Assembly (NCBI GenBank): GCA_003282225.1
Contig: QBZO01000008.1
Location: 1 to 39,347, forward strand
From: Prochlorococcus sp. AG-335-I21
GTDB taxonomy: Bacteria > Cyanobacteriota > Cyanobacteriia > PCC-6307 > Cyanobiaceae
Length of the DNA: 39,347 bases
Reading direction: 5' to 3'
Shown in pieces: positions 17,504 to 26,158 of the stretch; the first letter of the stretch is position 1, and every line of letters begins with the position of its first letter. The position numbers and the translations under genes were made by a program. The notes beneath the pieces were generated by a model. It was not told the DNA's origin. It searched no databases and was given only the letters and a program-made list of their open reading frames with translations.

Positions 17504-17966
17504 TTAATTCATTTTTGTAATTTTTTTCTACTAAATCTCGAAATCTATCAATATTTGCTTGTAATTCATTGGTTACCATTTTACCCAAAATTTTTTCTTC
17601 CATAAATCGAGCAATCATTCTGGGCAATTCATAGGTAACAGCTAAGTTTACTGATGTTAATTGATCTCCTTTTGATTCAAAAATAACAGAACCTTGAGTT
17701 GGTAATCCTCCTATAGATTTCCATTTTAATTTATTTTTCTCAATCCTTTCTGTTATTTGTGCCTTCCACTTAAATTTGAATCCATTAGCAGCTAAAGTCC
17801 ATTCAGTCAGATCAGGTAAAGTTGATGTCTCTTGATTAATTGTTTTTACGGATTCAATCCAGCTCATCCACAGAGACATGGAATCCAAATCACTCCAGGT
17901 GTTCCAAACGTTATCTAATGGCGCATTCACAATTGTAATTACGTCATGTTTAAGCCAAGTACCCAT
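17496..17966 (-). CDS. SRPBCC (START-like) family protein
   Basis: This 156-residue protein has the polyketide cyclase/START-like pattern: ITIVNAPLDNVWNTWSDLDSMSLWMSWIESV, a central WKAQITERIEKNKLKWKS, and a C-terminal long helix. These proteins form a deep hydrophobic cavity for lipophilic ligands. It begins 2 bases after the zeta-carotene desaturase stop and is clearly co-transcribed, suggesting a role linked to carotenoids, but no ligand can be read from the sequence. Confidence 0.86.
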   Translation of the reverse strand: MGTWLKHDVITIVNAPLDNVWNTWSDLDSMSLWMSWIESVKTINQETSTLPDLTEWTLAANGFKFKWKAQITERIEKNKLKWKSIGGLPTQGSVIFESKGDQLTSVNLAVTYELPRMIARFMEEKILGKMVTNELQANIDRFRDLVEKNYKNELTN

Positions 17967-17968
17967 AG

Positions 17969-19423
17969 TTAGCTGACCGCAAGATTCTTTGCTAATTCGG
18001 CTTTCTTATCTAAAATTGCTGCTGCTGCTAGATGACCGCTCATAGTAGCCCCCTCCATTGAATCTATATAGTCCTGTTTTGTATAACTACCTGCCATAAA
18101 GAAATTTGATATTGAAGTCTTTTGATCAGGTCTATATGGGTCCATACCTGGCGATTCTCTATAAAGTGATTGTGGGACTTGTACGACATTACTCCAAAGT
18201 AATTTTAGATTTTTTGAAGAAGGAAATAGTCGACGCACTTCAGAATCTATTTCTTTAGTGATTCTTTCTGTTGATCTACCCATCCAACGATCTCCAGGAG
18301 TCAAAACACATTGGAGTAAAGATCCCATTCCTTCCTTTCTATAATCTACGGGACTTGCTAAAGCTAAATCTGCGAAACAACTGAAAGATGCATCTGCTGA
18401 ATATAAAAGATTATCTAAACCTGTAGGGTTTTGACTTTTGTTATCATTATTTAGTTCAGTGACCCATCCATCATATCTTAATTGAATTGTCGCTACTGCA
18501 ACAGCTCTGAGTTTTTTTAAACCCTCAAACTCCTTAAATTGATACCATTCTTTAGGAATTATTTTTTTAATTCCAGGAACATCACAAGCAGCCAGAAATG
18601 TATCAGCAAATATAGCCTTAGGGCCTTCAGGAGAGGATATTTTAAGTTGCCTGACCGAGTATGAGGAAGATTCTTTTTCAAAAATAATTTCGTCCACTTT
18701 ATGATTTAAGTGGATTTTGCATCCCTTTTTTGTGATGTAATCAACGATAGGTTTTGTTAGCCATTTATGAGGGGATCCTTTTAAAAGATTGAGTTTAGAT
18801 GCTTCAGTCTTAGATGCAAACATCATAAAAATAGTTAACATGCACCTTGCCGATATATCTTGACAATTTATGAAACCTAATGCGTATGCAATTGGATCCC
18901 ACATCCTTTCAAGACTTCTTAAGCTTCCGCCATGATTTAAAAACCACTCTTTAAAGCTTATTTTATCTAAGTCTCTTATTATCTTCATTGCACCCTGGTA
19001 ATCTACTAACCCTCTAACTATCGGGCTGGTTCCTAAAGCTAATGCATTTCTTAACTTATCTACCCAGGTCAATTGTTCTGTAGTGAAAAAAGCCTTTAGA
19101 CCGTTAAAAGGTGCTCCTAAGGCAAATCTAAAATCCAAAGATTTTAAATCACCACCGTTATTTACAAATAAATGAGTATGTTTTTTAGGAAGCAAATTAT
19201 CTAATGCTCCAACTTTTCTCATAAGCTTAAATAGATTTGCATAGTTATAAAAAAATACATGTAATCCCATCTCTATGTGGTTACCATCTTTATCTTCCCA
19301 ACTTCCAACTTTTCCGCCCCAGAATGATCTGCTTTCATAAATCTCAACTTCATGACCTTCATCAAGCAGATTAACTGCCGCTGTTAAACCCGCTAACCCA
19401 GAACCTACTATTGCTATTTTCAC
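17969..19423 (-). CDS. crtQ: Zeta-carotene desaturase (plant-type)
   Basis: This 484-residue flavoprotein has the N-terminal dinucleotide-binding motif [20 protein letters not shown] (residues 4-23), [22 protein letters not shown], and the C-terminal [18 protein letters not shown] signature of the CrtP/CrtQ desaturases. The [23 protein letters not shown] region fits the zeta-carotene enzyme. It converts zeta-carotene through neurosporene to lycopene. It starts the two-gene unit with the SRPBCC gene and is divergent from the HesB/IscA gene. Confidence 0.93.
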   Translation of the reverse strand: MKIAIVGSGLAGLTAAVNLLDEGHEVEIYESRSFWGGKVGSWEDKDGNHIEMGLHVFFYNYANLFKLMRKVGALDNLLPKKHTHLFVNNGGDLKSLDFRFALGAPFNGLKAFFTTEQLTWVDKLRNALALGTSPIVRGLVDYQGAMKIIRDLDKISFKEWFLNHGGSLRSLERMWDPIAYALGFINCQDISARCMLTIFMMFASKTEASKLNLLKGSPHKWLTKPIVDYITKKGCKIHLNHKVDEIIFEKESSSYSVRQLKISSPEGPKAIFADTFLAACDVPGIKKIIPKEWYQFKEFEGLKKLRAVAVATIQLRYDGWVTELNNDNKSQNPTGLDNLLYSADASFSCFADLALASPVDYRKEGMGSLLQCVLTPGDRWMGRSTERITKEIDSEVRRLFPSSKNLKLLWSNVVQVPQSLYRESPGMDPYRPDQKTSISNFFMAGSYTKQDYIDSMEGATMSGHLAAAAILDKKAELAKNLAVS

Positions 19424-19526
19424 TTTTTTTTACTTCTATTATAACAAATCAACTTTGTATATCGTTTGAAATATGCATGATGTGTATATATTTTTTATAG
19501 TGTAATTATTACGTTTATGTGTATTT

Positions 19527-19919
19527 ATGGAAAATGTAAAAATAGAAGAAAAAATAATAACCTCAGATGATGGTAAGGGAATTTTAATAACGAATGATGC
19601 CATAGAGCAAATATATTCTTTATTGAAGAATCAGACTGCTAAGAAAGCTCTAAGAGTTGGGGTAAGATCTGGAGGATGCAGTGGTATGAGTTATACAATG
19701 GATTTTGTTAGTGATGATGAAATAAATACAGATGACAAAGTATATGATTATTCATTAAGTTCCGAACAAACTTTTAAAGTAGTATGCGACCCAAAAAGTC
19801 TTCTTTATATTTATGGCATGCAACTAGATTTCAGTAAAGATTTAATTGGTGGAGGTTTTAATTTCGTTAATCCTAATGCTTCTCAAACTTGTGGCTGCGG
19901 AAGCTCTTTTGCTGTTTAG
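19527..19919 (+). CDS. A-type iron-sulfur carrier (HesB/IscA/SufA family)
   Basis: This 130-residue protein has the three conserved cysteines C51 (GGCSGMSY) and C122/C124 (TCGCGSSF) that hold or transfer an Fe-S cluster. It has an N-terminal extension of about 15 residues relative to short IscA. A-type carriers deliver clusters to apoproteins in the SUF system. It is the first gene of a plus-strand operon with the TPR protein 11 bases downstream. Confidence 0.92.
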   Translation: MENVKIEEKIITSDDGKGILITNDAIEQIYSLLKNQTAKKALRVGVRSGGCSGMSYTMDFVSDDEINTDDKVYDYSLSSEQTFKVVCDPKSLLYIYGMQLDFSKDLIGGGFNFVNPNASQTCGCGSSFAV

Positions 19920-19930
19920 AAAAAAAATAT

Positions 19931-20359
19931 ATGAAAGATGAAATTAATCCAATTGAATCCGATTTCAATGCTGCCTTATCTAGATATCAAGATGGCCAAA
20001 AGTTAATACCAATTGCACAAGATTTCCAAAAAATTATTCAAAAAATACCCAATCACTTTGCTGCTTGGACTTGTCTATCTTGGTTGCAGCTTCTATTGAA
20101 GAATAATGAAGACGCATTAGCAGCAGCTAGAGAGGCGGTTCGCTTAAATCAGCAAGACCCGCAAGCAAGAATGAATTTGTCCTTAGCTCTATTGGCTACA
20201 AATAATAAAGGTGTTAGAGAGCATGTTGAATTAATTAAAAAAATGGCAATGATGATGCCTGATGTAAAGACAGAGTTAAAAGAGTCAGTTGAAGACGGAT
20301 TTAATAGATATCCAAACTGGCCAGAATTAACCAAAATCAATAAATGGTTAGAATTCTAA
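19931..20359 (+). CDS. TPR-repeat protein
   Basis: This 142-residue soluble protein has at least two tetratricopeptide-like units, around residues 18-85: FQKIIQKIPNHFAAWTCLSWLQL and EDALAAAREAVRLNQQDPQARMNLSLALL. ATG 19931 is preferred to the longer frame beginning at 19889, because that start would lie inside the HesB/IscA coding region and gives no family-like sequence. TPRs mediate protein-protein contacts. The partner is unknown. It is one base upstream of the LpxB-related gene. Confidence 0.82.
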   Translation: MKDEINPIESDFNAALSRYQDGQKLIPIAQDFQKIIQKIPNHFAAWTCLSWLQLLLKNNEDALAAAREAVRLNQQDPQARMNLSLALLATNNKGVREHVELIKKMAMMMPDVKTELKESVEDGFNRYPNWPELTKINKWLEF

Positions 20360-20360
20360 A

Positions 20361-21563
20361 TTGTCCAGAATTTTGCTATTAAGTAATGGACATGGAGAAG
20401 ATTTATCTGGTAGTTTATTAGGCAAATATTTCCTAAAGAAAGGTGATCTTGTAGATGCATTACCTATTGTAGGTGATGGTGAAAATTATAAAAAAGTAAA
20501 CATAAGAATTATTGGTAAAACCAAAAAATTTAGAACTGGTGGAATTGGTTATAATTCTTTTAGTGGGAGAATATTTGAAATATTTGGAGGACAAATAATT
20601 TATTTTTTTAAAAAATTATATTTGTCTTATAAATTAAGAAATAAATATGATTTTTATTTAGTAATCGGAGATATAGTTCCTGTTTTTTTTGCATGGTTTG
20701 CAAAAAAAGATTTTTTTACATATCTCGTAGCATATTCTAGTCACTATGAAGGAAAATTGAAATTACCTTGGCCCTGTAAGTTTTTTTTAATCTCAAAATA
20801 TGCAAAAAAAATATATGCTAGGGATGTTCTAACAGCAGATGATTTAACTCAACAATTAAGAAAAAAAGTATCTTTTTTAGGTAATCCTTTTATGGATAAA
20901 TTTTCTTTTTTTGAAAATAAATTAAAAAACGTCCCATTTAATATTGGGTTATTTCCTGGAAGTAGATTTCCTGAACTTTTAGATAATTTGAAATTGATTT
21001 TAGAACTTTTAGAGACAATGTCTAAGTTGAAATATTTTGAGAATATCGCATTCAAGTTTGCCATAGTAAAAGCTCTTTCTATGCATGAAATTAGGCAGAT
21101 ACTAAATCAAAGAAAATGGATTTATATTGAAAAAAAAGGAAAAAATGGCGGTCTAGAATTTTCATATGGATTTATTACTATTAATTTGAACTGGAATTTG
21201 TTTGAAGAAATATTATTTAAAAGTAATTTCGTAATAAGTATGGCGGGTACTGCATCAGAGCAGGCAATCGGTTTAGCAAAGCCAGTTATTCAAATTGAAG
21301 GTAACGGTCCGCAATTTACAAAATCTTTTGCAGAAGCTCAAAGACGATTACTTGGTAGATATGTTTTTTGTTCTACTAATTATATAAATAAGAAAGATCA
21401 AATAAATCAGACAATAAATCTAATCCTTAAAGTTATTTATCTGATAAAGCTAGACAAAAAGTTTTTGATTTCTTGCATTGATAATGCAAATCTAAGAATT
21501 GGAGAGAGTAATTCATGCCTTAGGATAATTAATGATATAAAGGGTTTCATGATAAATGACTAA
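20361..21563 (+). CDS. Lipid-A-disaccharide synthase-related glycosyltransferase-like protein
   Basis: This 400-residue protein starts from TTG at 20361 because the first strand, RILLLSNGHGEDLSG, is the conserved N-terminus of the LpxB-related family (TIGR03492 type) and no later ATG retains it. Other landmarks are LVIGDIVPVFFAW, FLGNPFMDKF, IGLFPGSRFPE, and the sugar-nucleotide region MAGTASEQAIGLAKPVIQIEG. It is related to GT19 LpxB, but cyanobacteria make atypical lipid A, so the acceptor is unclear. It lies between the TPR gene (1-base gap) and a small membrane protein (8-base overlap). Confidence 0.85.
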   Translation: MSRILLLSNGHGEDLSGSLLGKYFLKKGDLVDALPIVGDGENYKKVNIRIIGKTKKFRTGGIGYNSFSGRIFEIFGGQIIYFFKKLYLSYKLRNKYDFYLVIGDIVPVFFAWFAKKDFFTYLVAYSSHYEGKLKLPWPCKFFLISKYAKKIYARDVLTADDLTQQLRKKVSFLGNPFMDKFSFFENKLKNVPFNIGLFPGSRFPELLDNLKLILELLETMSKLKYFENIAFKFAIVKALSMHEIRQILNQRKWIYIEKKGKNGGLEFSYGFITINLNWNLFEEILFKSNFVISMAGTASEQAIGLAKPVIQIEGNGPQFTKSFAEAQRRLLGRYVFCSTNYINKKDQINQTINLILKVIYLIKLDKKFLISCIDNANLRIGESNSCLRIINDIKGFMIND

Positions 21564-21825
21564 GCAGAAATCTGAATCAAAGTTGAAAGTGATTATTGAT
21601 AATTTTTTATTGATAAATTTGTTCGTTGTTATTTTTTTTGCATTATTTTTTATTTTTGCAGTAATTATGCAAATTAATGGAGTATTTATTTTCCTTAATA
21701 TTTTTCAGAATCTTTGGAATCCACTCATCACACCTTTAATCACTATTTTAATTATCAGTGCGGTAGTTAATGGAATTAATTCTTGGTGGAGGCGTAAATG
21801 GCTTTCTCAAGAAGAGGATATTTAA
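21556..21825 (+). CDS. Small cyanobacterial membrane protein
   Basis: This 89-residue protein has two hydrophobic helices (about residues 16-43 and 55-71) and ends NSWWRRKWLSQEEDI. I do not recognise a family. The 5' end overlaps the LpxB-related gene by 8 bases, so it is the likely last gene of that operon. Its final 50 bases overlap the 3' end of the convergent TIGR01777 gene. Confidence 0.7.
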   Translation: MTKQKSESKLKVIIDNFLLINLFVVIFFALFFIFAVIMQINGVFIFLNIFQNLWNPLITPLITILIISAVVNGINSWWRRKWLSQEEDI

Positions 21826-22708
21826 ATTTATATATTTTTTCTTGTAATTTAATACTGATTACTTTTTGGCCTTCTAGTACTAATTTTGCTCCATCACCTA
21901 ATAATAATTTCAGTATTGCTCCTGGCACTGGGAGTAGATTTGGTCTTTTGAGGCATCTTCCTAAAGTTTTGGAGAAATTCTTCATCAATACTGGCTGCGG
22001 TGCAACAGCGTTATATACTCCAGAAAATTGTTTATCTACTAATGCTTTAATTATTAATCCACATAAATCACTTCTATGAATCCAACTCATCCATTGATTC
22101 CCATCTCCGATTGGACCTCCCAGTCCAATTTTAAATACTGGAAGCATTTTTCCTAGTGCTCCTCCTTCTGCTTCTAAGACTATTCCGATTCTGAAAATTA
22201 CTAATCTTGAGAAAAATGGTTTTCCGTTCGCAACTTCCTCCCATTTATTGCAAAGGCTAGCTAGAAAATCTTTACCACTCTGACTATTTTCATTGAACTC
22301 TTGAGTTAAACTTGTTCCATAAAAACCTATCGCCGAGCCATTTACTATGACTTTTGGATTGATTCTGAATTTTTTCAGGGTTTCCATCAAAAACTTTGTT
22401 GAATTAATCCTACTTTTTTCAATCTCTTCTTTTTGAATTTCAGTCCATTTTTTATCTGCTATCGGTTCACCTATTAGATTAATTATCCCATCAGAATCTT
22501 TTAAATTAATTAATAAATTTTCATTGCTCCAATTTTGTTTTTTTGAAAGATCTATTTTAAGAAATTTAAATTTATCAAGCGGAATATTTATCTTCAAATT
22601 ATTAATACTTTTTCTACTGATAATGCAAAGTTCATGGCCTTCTTTAAGTAAAGCTGGGACTAACTCTTTCCCCACAAAACCCGTACATCCAAGGAGTAGC
22701 AGACGCAT
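21776..22708 (-). CDS. TIGR01777 family NAD(P)-binding epimerase-like protein
   Basis: This 310-residue SDR-superfamily protein has LLLGCTGFVGKELVPAL at residues 4-20 (nucleotide-binding glycine motif), DGIINLIGEPIADKKW, VNGSAIGFYG, MSWIHRSDLCGLI, YNAVAPQPV, and a C-terminal FKYPLLEKAI. These mark the YfcH/SulA-homolog TIGR01777 group, which relates to cell-division-associated proteins in plastids (GC1/SulA), though the substrate is unknown. Only a 143-base spacer separates its start from ndhO. Confidence 0.9.
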   Translation of the reverse strand: MRLLLLGCTGFVGKELVPALLKEGHELCIISRKSINNLKINIPLDKFKFLKIDLSKKQNWSNENLLINLKDSDGIINLIGEPIADKKWTEIQKEEIEKSRINSTKFLMETLKKFRINPKVIVNGSAIGFYGTSLTQEFNENSQSGKDFLASLCNKWEEVANGKPFFSRLVIFRIGIVLEAEGGALGKMLPVFKIGLGGPIGDGNQWMSWIHRSDLCGLIIKALVDKQFSGVYNAVAPQPVLMKNFSKTLGRCLKRPNLLPVPGAILKLLLGDGAKLVLEGQKVISIKLQEKIYKFKYPLLEKAIYASTKN

Positions 22709-22851
22709 ATTTTTAATTATGTAATAAATCTAGACTATTAAAATTTTGTATCGATTGTAATTATTATGATGTAATCAATTTAAAAAAAAATTAATGAAAA
22801 AAGTTTTTGTATAATAAATTTAGGAATCTATATAAATTAATAAATCTCATC

Positions 22852-23094
22852 ATGACTGAGTCGATACCCAGGAAGCCCCTTAAGAAAGGAAGCTTAGTCT
22901 TTATAGATAAAAGTATTTATGATAAAAGTGTCGAAGCATTAGCTAGTGATAAAGATTTACCTAGTTATATATTTGAAGGCCCTGGGGAAATTCTAAGTAT
23001 TAAAGAAGAATATGCTCAAGTGCGGTGGCGTCGGCCAGTACCAGATGTTTGGTTTAAATTAGACCAAATGAAAGAATATATTGTTGCAGAATAG
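22852..23094 (+). CDS. ndhO: NAD(P)H-quinone oxidoreductase subunit O
   Basis: This 80-residue protein has LKKGSLVFIDKSIYDKSVEA, SYIFEGPGEILSIKEEYAQV and WFKLDQMKEY, the NdhO fold seen in cyanobacterial and plastid NDH-1. NdhO is a small peripheral subunit that moderates NDH-1-dependent cyclic electron flow. ATG 22852 is chosen over the upstream start at 22807, which adds a non-conserved 15-residue tail. It converges with the J-domain gene, 8 bases apart. Confidence 0.9.
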   Translation: MTESIPRKPLKKGSLVFIDKSIYDKSVEALASDKDLPSYIFEGPGEILSIKEEYAQVRWRRPVPDVWFKLDQMKEYIVAE

Positions 23095-23102
23095 TTAGTT
23101 AT

Positions 23103-23780
23103 TCAGGAAATTATAGATTTTTTATCATAAGCCATTTTTGATTGGATTCTTTTAGCTTCTTTCATCATTTCTTTGCCATCAAATAAATAATTATCTACAT
23201 ATCCTTGTGTGTACTTATCCAGTTCCGATAAAGCATCTTTAACTTGAGAAAAACAATGATAAAGATCTAAACCTAAAGAGGATATTGAATTCGGCACAGA
23301 TATTGACTTATAAAGTTTATCAACTTTTTCAATTTTTTTTTGGGAAACAGAAATGTAACTGCAAAAATTATCCATCAATTCTTCATCATATGGATCAGCA
23401 GATAGTTCTTTTATTTCTTGACTCAAAGGTTTGATTATTTGGCTAATAAATCTATTGGTAGGATTATAAATATTTTTAATCCAATTTTTAACTTCATTAT
23501 CTTTTATTGTAGAACTATATTTTGTTGTATTAACTTTCTCTTCCCAATTTTCATTTCTGAAATTAGATGATTTTTTTAATGAAAAGAGGGTTTTATCATA
23601 TTGTTCTTTTTTAAAAGGATCATTAAGAGTCTCCCATGCATCTTGTATTGCGAGAAACCTATCTTTTTCACCTCCTGCATCGGGGTGATGTTTTTTAACT
23701 AAGCGACGATAAGAAGATTTAATTTCATTTTGAGTTGCATTTTCTTTTACTTCTAATTCTTTATAAAGATTTTTGATCAT
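23103..23780 (-). CDS. J-domain (DnaJ-like) protein
   Basis: This 225-residue protein has an N-terminal J domain (residues 3-65) with the Hsp70-stimulating HPD at 32-34 (KKHHPDAGGEKD) and WETLNDPFKKEQYD. The rest is helical and lacks the glycine-rich, zinc-finger and CTD regions of true DnaJ. It is therefore a type III J-protein, perhaps with a specific client. It lies 16 bases downstream of cysteine synthase on the same strand. Confidence 0.9.
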   Translation of the reverse strand: MIKNLYKELEVKENATQNEIKSSYRRLVKKHHPDAGGEKDRFLAIQDAWETLNDPFKKEQYDKTLFSLKKSSNFRNENWEEKVNTTKYSSTIKDNEVKNWIKNIYNPTNRFISQIIKPLSQEIKELSADPYDEELMDNFCSYISVSQKKIEKVDKLYKSISVPNSISSLGLDLYHCFSQVKDALSELDKYTQGYVDNYLFDGKEMMKEAKRIQSKMAYDKKSIIS

Positions 23781-23796
23781 ATTTAAATACCTTTGC

Positions 23797-24765
23797 CTAT
23801 AGATAACCGTCTTCTCTAGCTTTAATTACAGTGTTTGATTCAAACATTGCTGTAGATAAGTATCTTTCACCAAAACTCGGAAGAATCACTATTAATCTTT
23901 GATTAATAAGCTCCTCCCTTTGACCTATTTTGATTGTTGCTGCCAAAGCAGCTCCGCTACTAATTCCTGATAAAAGACCCTCTAATCGGGCTAATAATCT
24001 CCCATAATAAAATGCTTCGTCATCATCTATCTTGAAAATTTCATCTATTAATTGTGTATCAAGTACCTTAGGAACGAAGCCTGCACCGATACCCTGGATA
24101 GAATGAGAACCAGCTTTTTCTCCAGAAATTACAGCGCTTTTTGCGGGCTCTACTGCATATATTTTGCAATTTGGATTAACTTTTTTTAGAAATCGAGAAC
24201 ATCCAGTTATGGTTCCTCCAGTACCAACTCCAGTAACTAATCCATCAATAGTTTGATTAGATTGATCCCAAATTTCTTTAGCTGTGGTTCTTTCATGAAT
24301 TTCTGGATTTGCAAGATTTTCAAACTGATTAAACTGAAAGCTATTTGGAATACTTGAAGATAATTCACTTGCTAAATCTAGAGCACCTTTCATTCCTTCT
24401 TTGCCTGGAGTGAGTTGTAATTCTGCCCCATAGGCTCTTAACATTGCCCTTCTTTCAATACTCATAGTATCCGGCATAGTTAATATCAATCTATAACCTT
24501 TAGCTGCTGCAACCATTGCTAAAGCAATTCCGGTATTTCCACTTGTTGCCTCAATTAATGTTGTTTTCCCTGGTAAAATTAAACCATCTTTTTCGGCTGA
24601 ATTTAACATCGAATAAGCGATACGATCTTTGACAGATGCTGATGGATTAAAACTTTCAAGTTTCGCTATTATTTCTGGATGGCAATTACAGTATTTTTTT
24701 ATGCGATCTAATTTTACTAATGGTGTGTTGCCAACTAAAGAAGTAATATCATCTGCTATTTCCAT
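23797..24765 (-). CDS. cysK: Cysteine synthase (O-acetylserine sulfhydrylase)
   Basis: This 322-residue PLP enzyme has the Schiff-base lysine K46 in NPSASVKDRIA, the substrate-loop TSGNTGIALA, the phosphate-binding VTGVGTGGTITG, and GISSGAAL near the C-terminus. It converts O-acetylserine and sulfide to cysteine. CysK versus CysM cannot be separated firmly by eye. The first residues, DDITSLVGNTPLVKL, are typical CysK. Confidence 0.92.
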   Translation of the reverse strand: MEIADDITSLVGNTPLVKLDRIKKYCNCHPEIIAKLESFNPSASVKDRIAYSMLNSAEKDGLILPGKTTLIEATSGNTGIALAMVAAAKGYRLILTMPDTMSIERRAMLRAYGAELQLTPGKEGMKGALDLASELSSSIPNSFQFNQFENLANPEIHERTTAKEIWDQSNQTIDGLVTGVGTGGTITGCSRFLKKVNPNCKIYAVEPAKSAVISGEKAGSHSIQGIGAGFVPKVLDTQLIDEIFKIDDDEAFYYGRLLARLEGLLSGISSGAALAATIKIGQREELINQRLIVILPSFGERYLSTAMFESNTVIKAREDGYL

Positions 24766-24921
24766 GGAAAAATTTTTACAAAATTAAATTTCTTCACTAC
24801 TAGTTTAAATGTATTTATATGTCTTTTATAAAAAAATTTTAAATTGAACTTAATTTCAAAACAACTTCTTAGAAAAGATTGTTCTATAGTTTGTTTATAA
24901 TATAAAATTTACAATTCTTTT

Positions 24922-25191
24922 ATGTATTCTCTTGAAATAAGCCTAAGATATTCTCCTTTTCCCCTTTCAATTCAGAAGAAAGAGTATGAGGATATTAAAA
25001 GAATCTATGATGAAATCAAAGATTTTATGAATAGTGATAACCAAAACTCCTCTTTAATCGAGTTAAGTTGTGAAAAAGTTCAGGATAAAATGATAACTGT
25101 TCTTGCTAAAGAGGTTATTTCTGTTCAGATATATGAAAAGTCAGCAGTGGCTGGTGGATCAAAAAGACCTGGATTTTCCTTAGATATTTAA
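24922..25191 (+). CDS. Conserved cyanobacterial protein upstream of an ABC ATPase
   Basis: This 89-residue soluble protein starts MYSLEISLRYSPFPLSIQ and has the conserved-looking C-terminus YEKSAVAGGSKRPGF. I cannot name the family. It is one base before the ABC ATPase gene and so is probably translated with it. A TATAAT box at 24896-24901 lies 20 bases before its start, though no well-spaced -35 is evident. Confidence 0.72.
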   Translation: MYSLEISLRYSPFPLSIQKKEYEDIKRIYDEIKDFMNSDNQNSSLIELSCEKVQDKMITVLAKEVISVQIYEKSAVAGGSKRPGFSLDI

Positions 25192-25192
25192 A

Positions 25193-25870
25193 ATGATCGA
25201 GATCGAGGATACTTTGCAAAATGGAATACCTTATATAACTTTCAAAAATGTGAGTTTTTCATGGCCAGGAAAAAATGAGCATGTAATAAATAATTGTAAT
25301 TTTTCTATTAATAAAACTGGGCTATGGATGATTGTTGGTAAAAATGGTAGCGGAAAGAGTACCTTGCTTAAGTTAATTAATGGACTTCTAAAACCAAGCA
25401 ATGGAGTCATAAATAAATTAGCAAACATTGGGACGGTTTTTCAGAATCCTGATCATCAAATATTAATGCCAAACTGTAGGAGTGAACTTCTTCTGAATAT
25501 TAATCAAAATTTAAGTAGAAAAGATATTTCTAAAAAAATTGAGATTGCTCTAAACAAGGTTGGATTAGCTGGATTTGATAAAAGGTCAATTCATACATTA
25601 AGTGGCGGTCAAAAACAAAGATTAACTATTGCATCTTCATTGATAAGTGATACGAATTTCATTCTTATGGACGAGCCTACAGCGCTATTAGATAGTTCTA
25701 GTCAATTAGCAGTTTTACAAATAATTAAAGGCCTTACAAAGAATAAAAGAAACCCATTCACTGCTTTATGGATTACTCATCGTTTAGAGGAATTAAGTTA
25801 TGCAGATGCAGTTGCAGAGATGAATAATGGAAATTTATCAGATTGGCAGAAACCATTTAACTTTCAATAA
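25193..25870 (+). CDS. ABC transporter ATPase (ECF/cobalt-type)
   Basis: This 225-residue ATPase has Walker A GKNGSGKST at 49-57, a Q-loop QNPDHQ at 84-89 typical of EcfA/CbiO-type subunits, signature LSGGQ at 136-140, Walker B FILMDEPTALLD, and an H-loop WITHRLEEL. No membrane or substrate-binding subunit is next to it, as is common for energy-coupling-factor transporters. The substrate is unknown. It ends 56 bases before the tRNA gene. Confidence 0.88.
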   Translation: MIEIEDTLQNGIPYITFKNVSFSWPGKNEHVINNCNFSINKTGLWMIVGKNGSGKSTLLKLINGLLKPSNGVINKLANIGTVFQNPDHQILMPNCRSELLLNINQNLSRKDISKKIEIALNKVGLAGFDKRSIHTLSGGQKQRLTIASSLISDTNFILMDEPTALLDSSSQLAVLQIIKGLTKNKRNPFTALWITHRLEELSYADAVAEMNNGNLSDWQKPFNFQ

Positions 25871-25887
25871 TAATTAAGGATTACCCC

Positions 25888-25916
25888 TTGTCATAAGGTA
25901 CATGTAAGAGTTAGAT
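25888..25916 (+). promoter_or_regulatory. Predicted sigma-70-type promoter of tRNA-Asn
   Basis: TTGTCA at 25888-25893 and TTAGAT at 25911-25916 are spaced by 17 bases, and the -10 ends 10 bases before the tRNA 5' end. This is a good bacterial promoter geometry for a stable RNA in an otherwise very AT-rich stretch. It was not tested, and chance matches are common at this base composition. Confidence 0.5.
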
Positions 25917-25926
25917 TTTTATATAT

Positions 25927-25998
<72 letters not shown>

Positions 25999-26025
25999 TT
26001 CAATTTATGTCTCAAAAGACTTCTT

Positions 26026-26049
26026 AAGACTCCATCATGGGTCTTTTTT
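26026..26049 (+). terminator. Rho-independent terminator after tRNA-Asn (island copy)
   Basis: AAGAC at 26026-26030 pairs with GTCTT, with an inner CCA/TGG extension and a bulged T, followed by a run of six T. It lies about 28 bases after the tRNA and would end its transcript. It lies inside the candidate att boundaries, so the island brought it. Confidence 0.6.
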
Positions 26050-26088
26050 ATTGTCAATTTTTTATTTGAATTTAATTGTTGGATGAAG

Positions 26089-26122
26089 ATGTTGGGAAGG
26101 TTGGTGGGAAGATGGTGGGAAA
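26089..26122 (+). repeat. Tandem TGGTGGGAA motifs, tRNA-proximal end
   Basis: Three consecutive 11-12-base units are visible: ATGTTGGGAAGG, TTGGTGGGAAG and ATGGTGGGAAA, all in the same direction. Near-identical pairs occur at the other end of the island (31307-31328). G-rich words like this stand out in the AT-rich background. I infer arm-type binding sites for the recombinase or excisionase that moves the element. Confidence 0.7.
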
Positions 26123-26158
26123 ATATTGGAATTTGGCGATGTAAGGGGAAAAAAATTT

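Noticed and set aside
19889-19930. Upstream start for the TPR gene
   Set aside because: It lies inside the HesB/IscA coding region, adds a non-conserved cysteine-rich tail, and ATG 19931 directly follows that stop.
21798-22079. 93-codon plus-strand frame opposite the TIGR01777 gene
   Set aside because: The opposite strand carries a clear family protein. The plus frame is compositionally a shadow.
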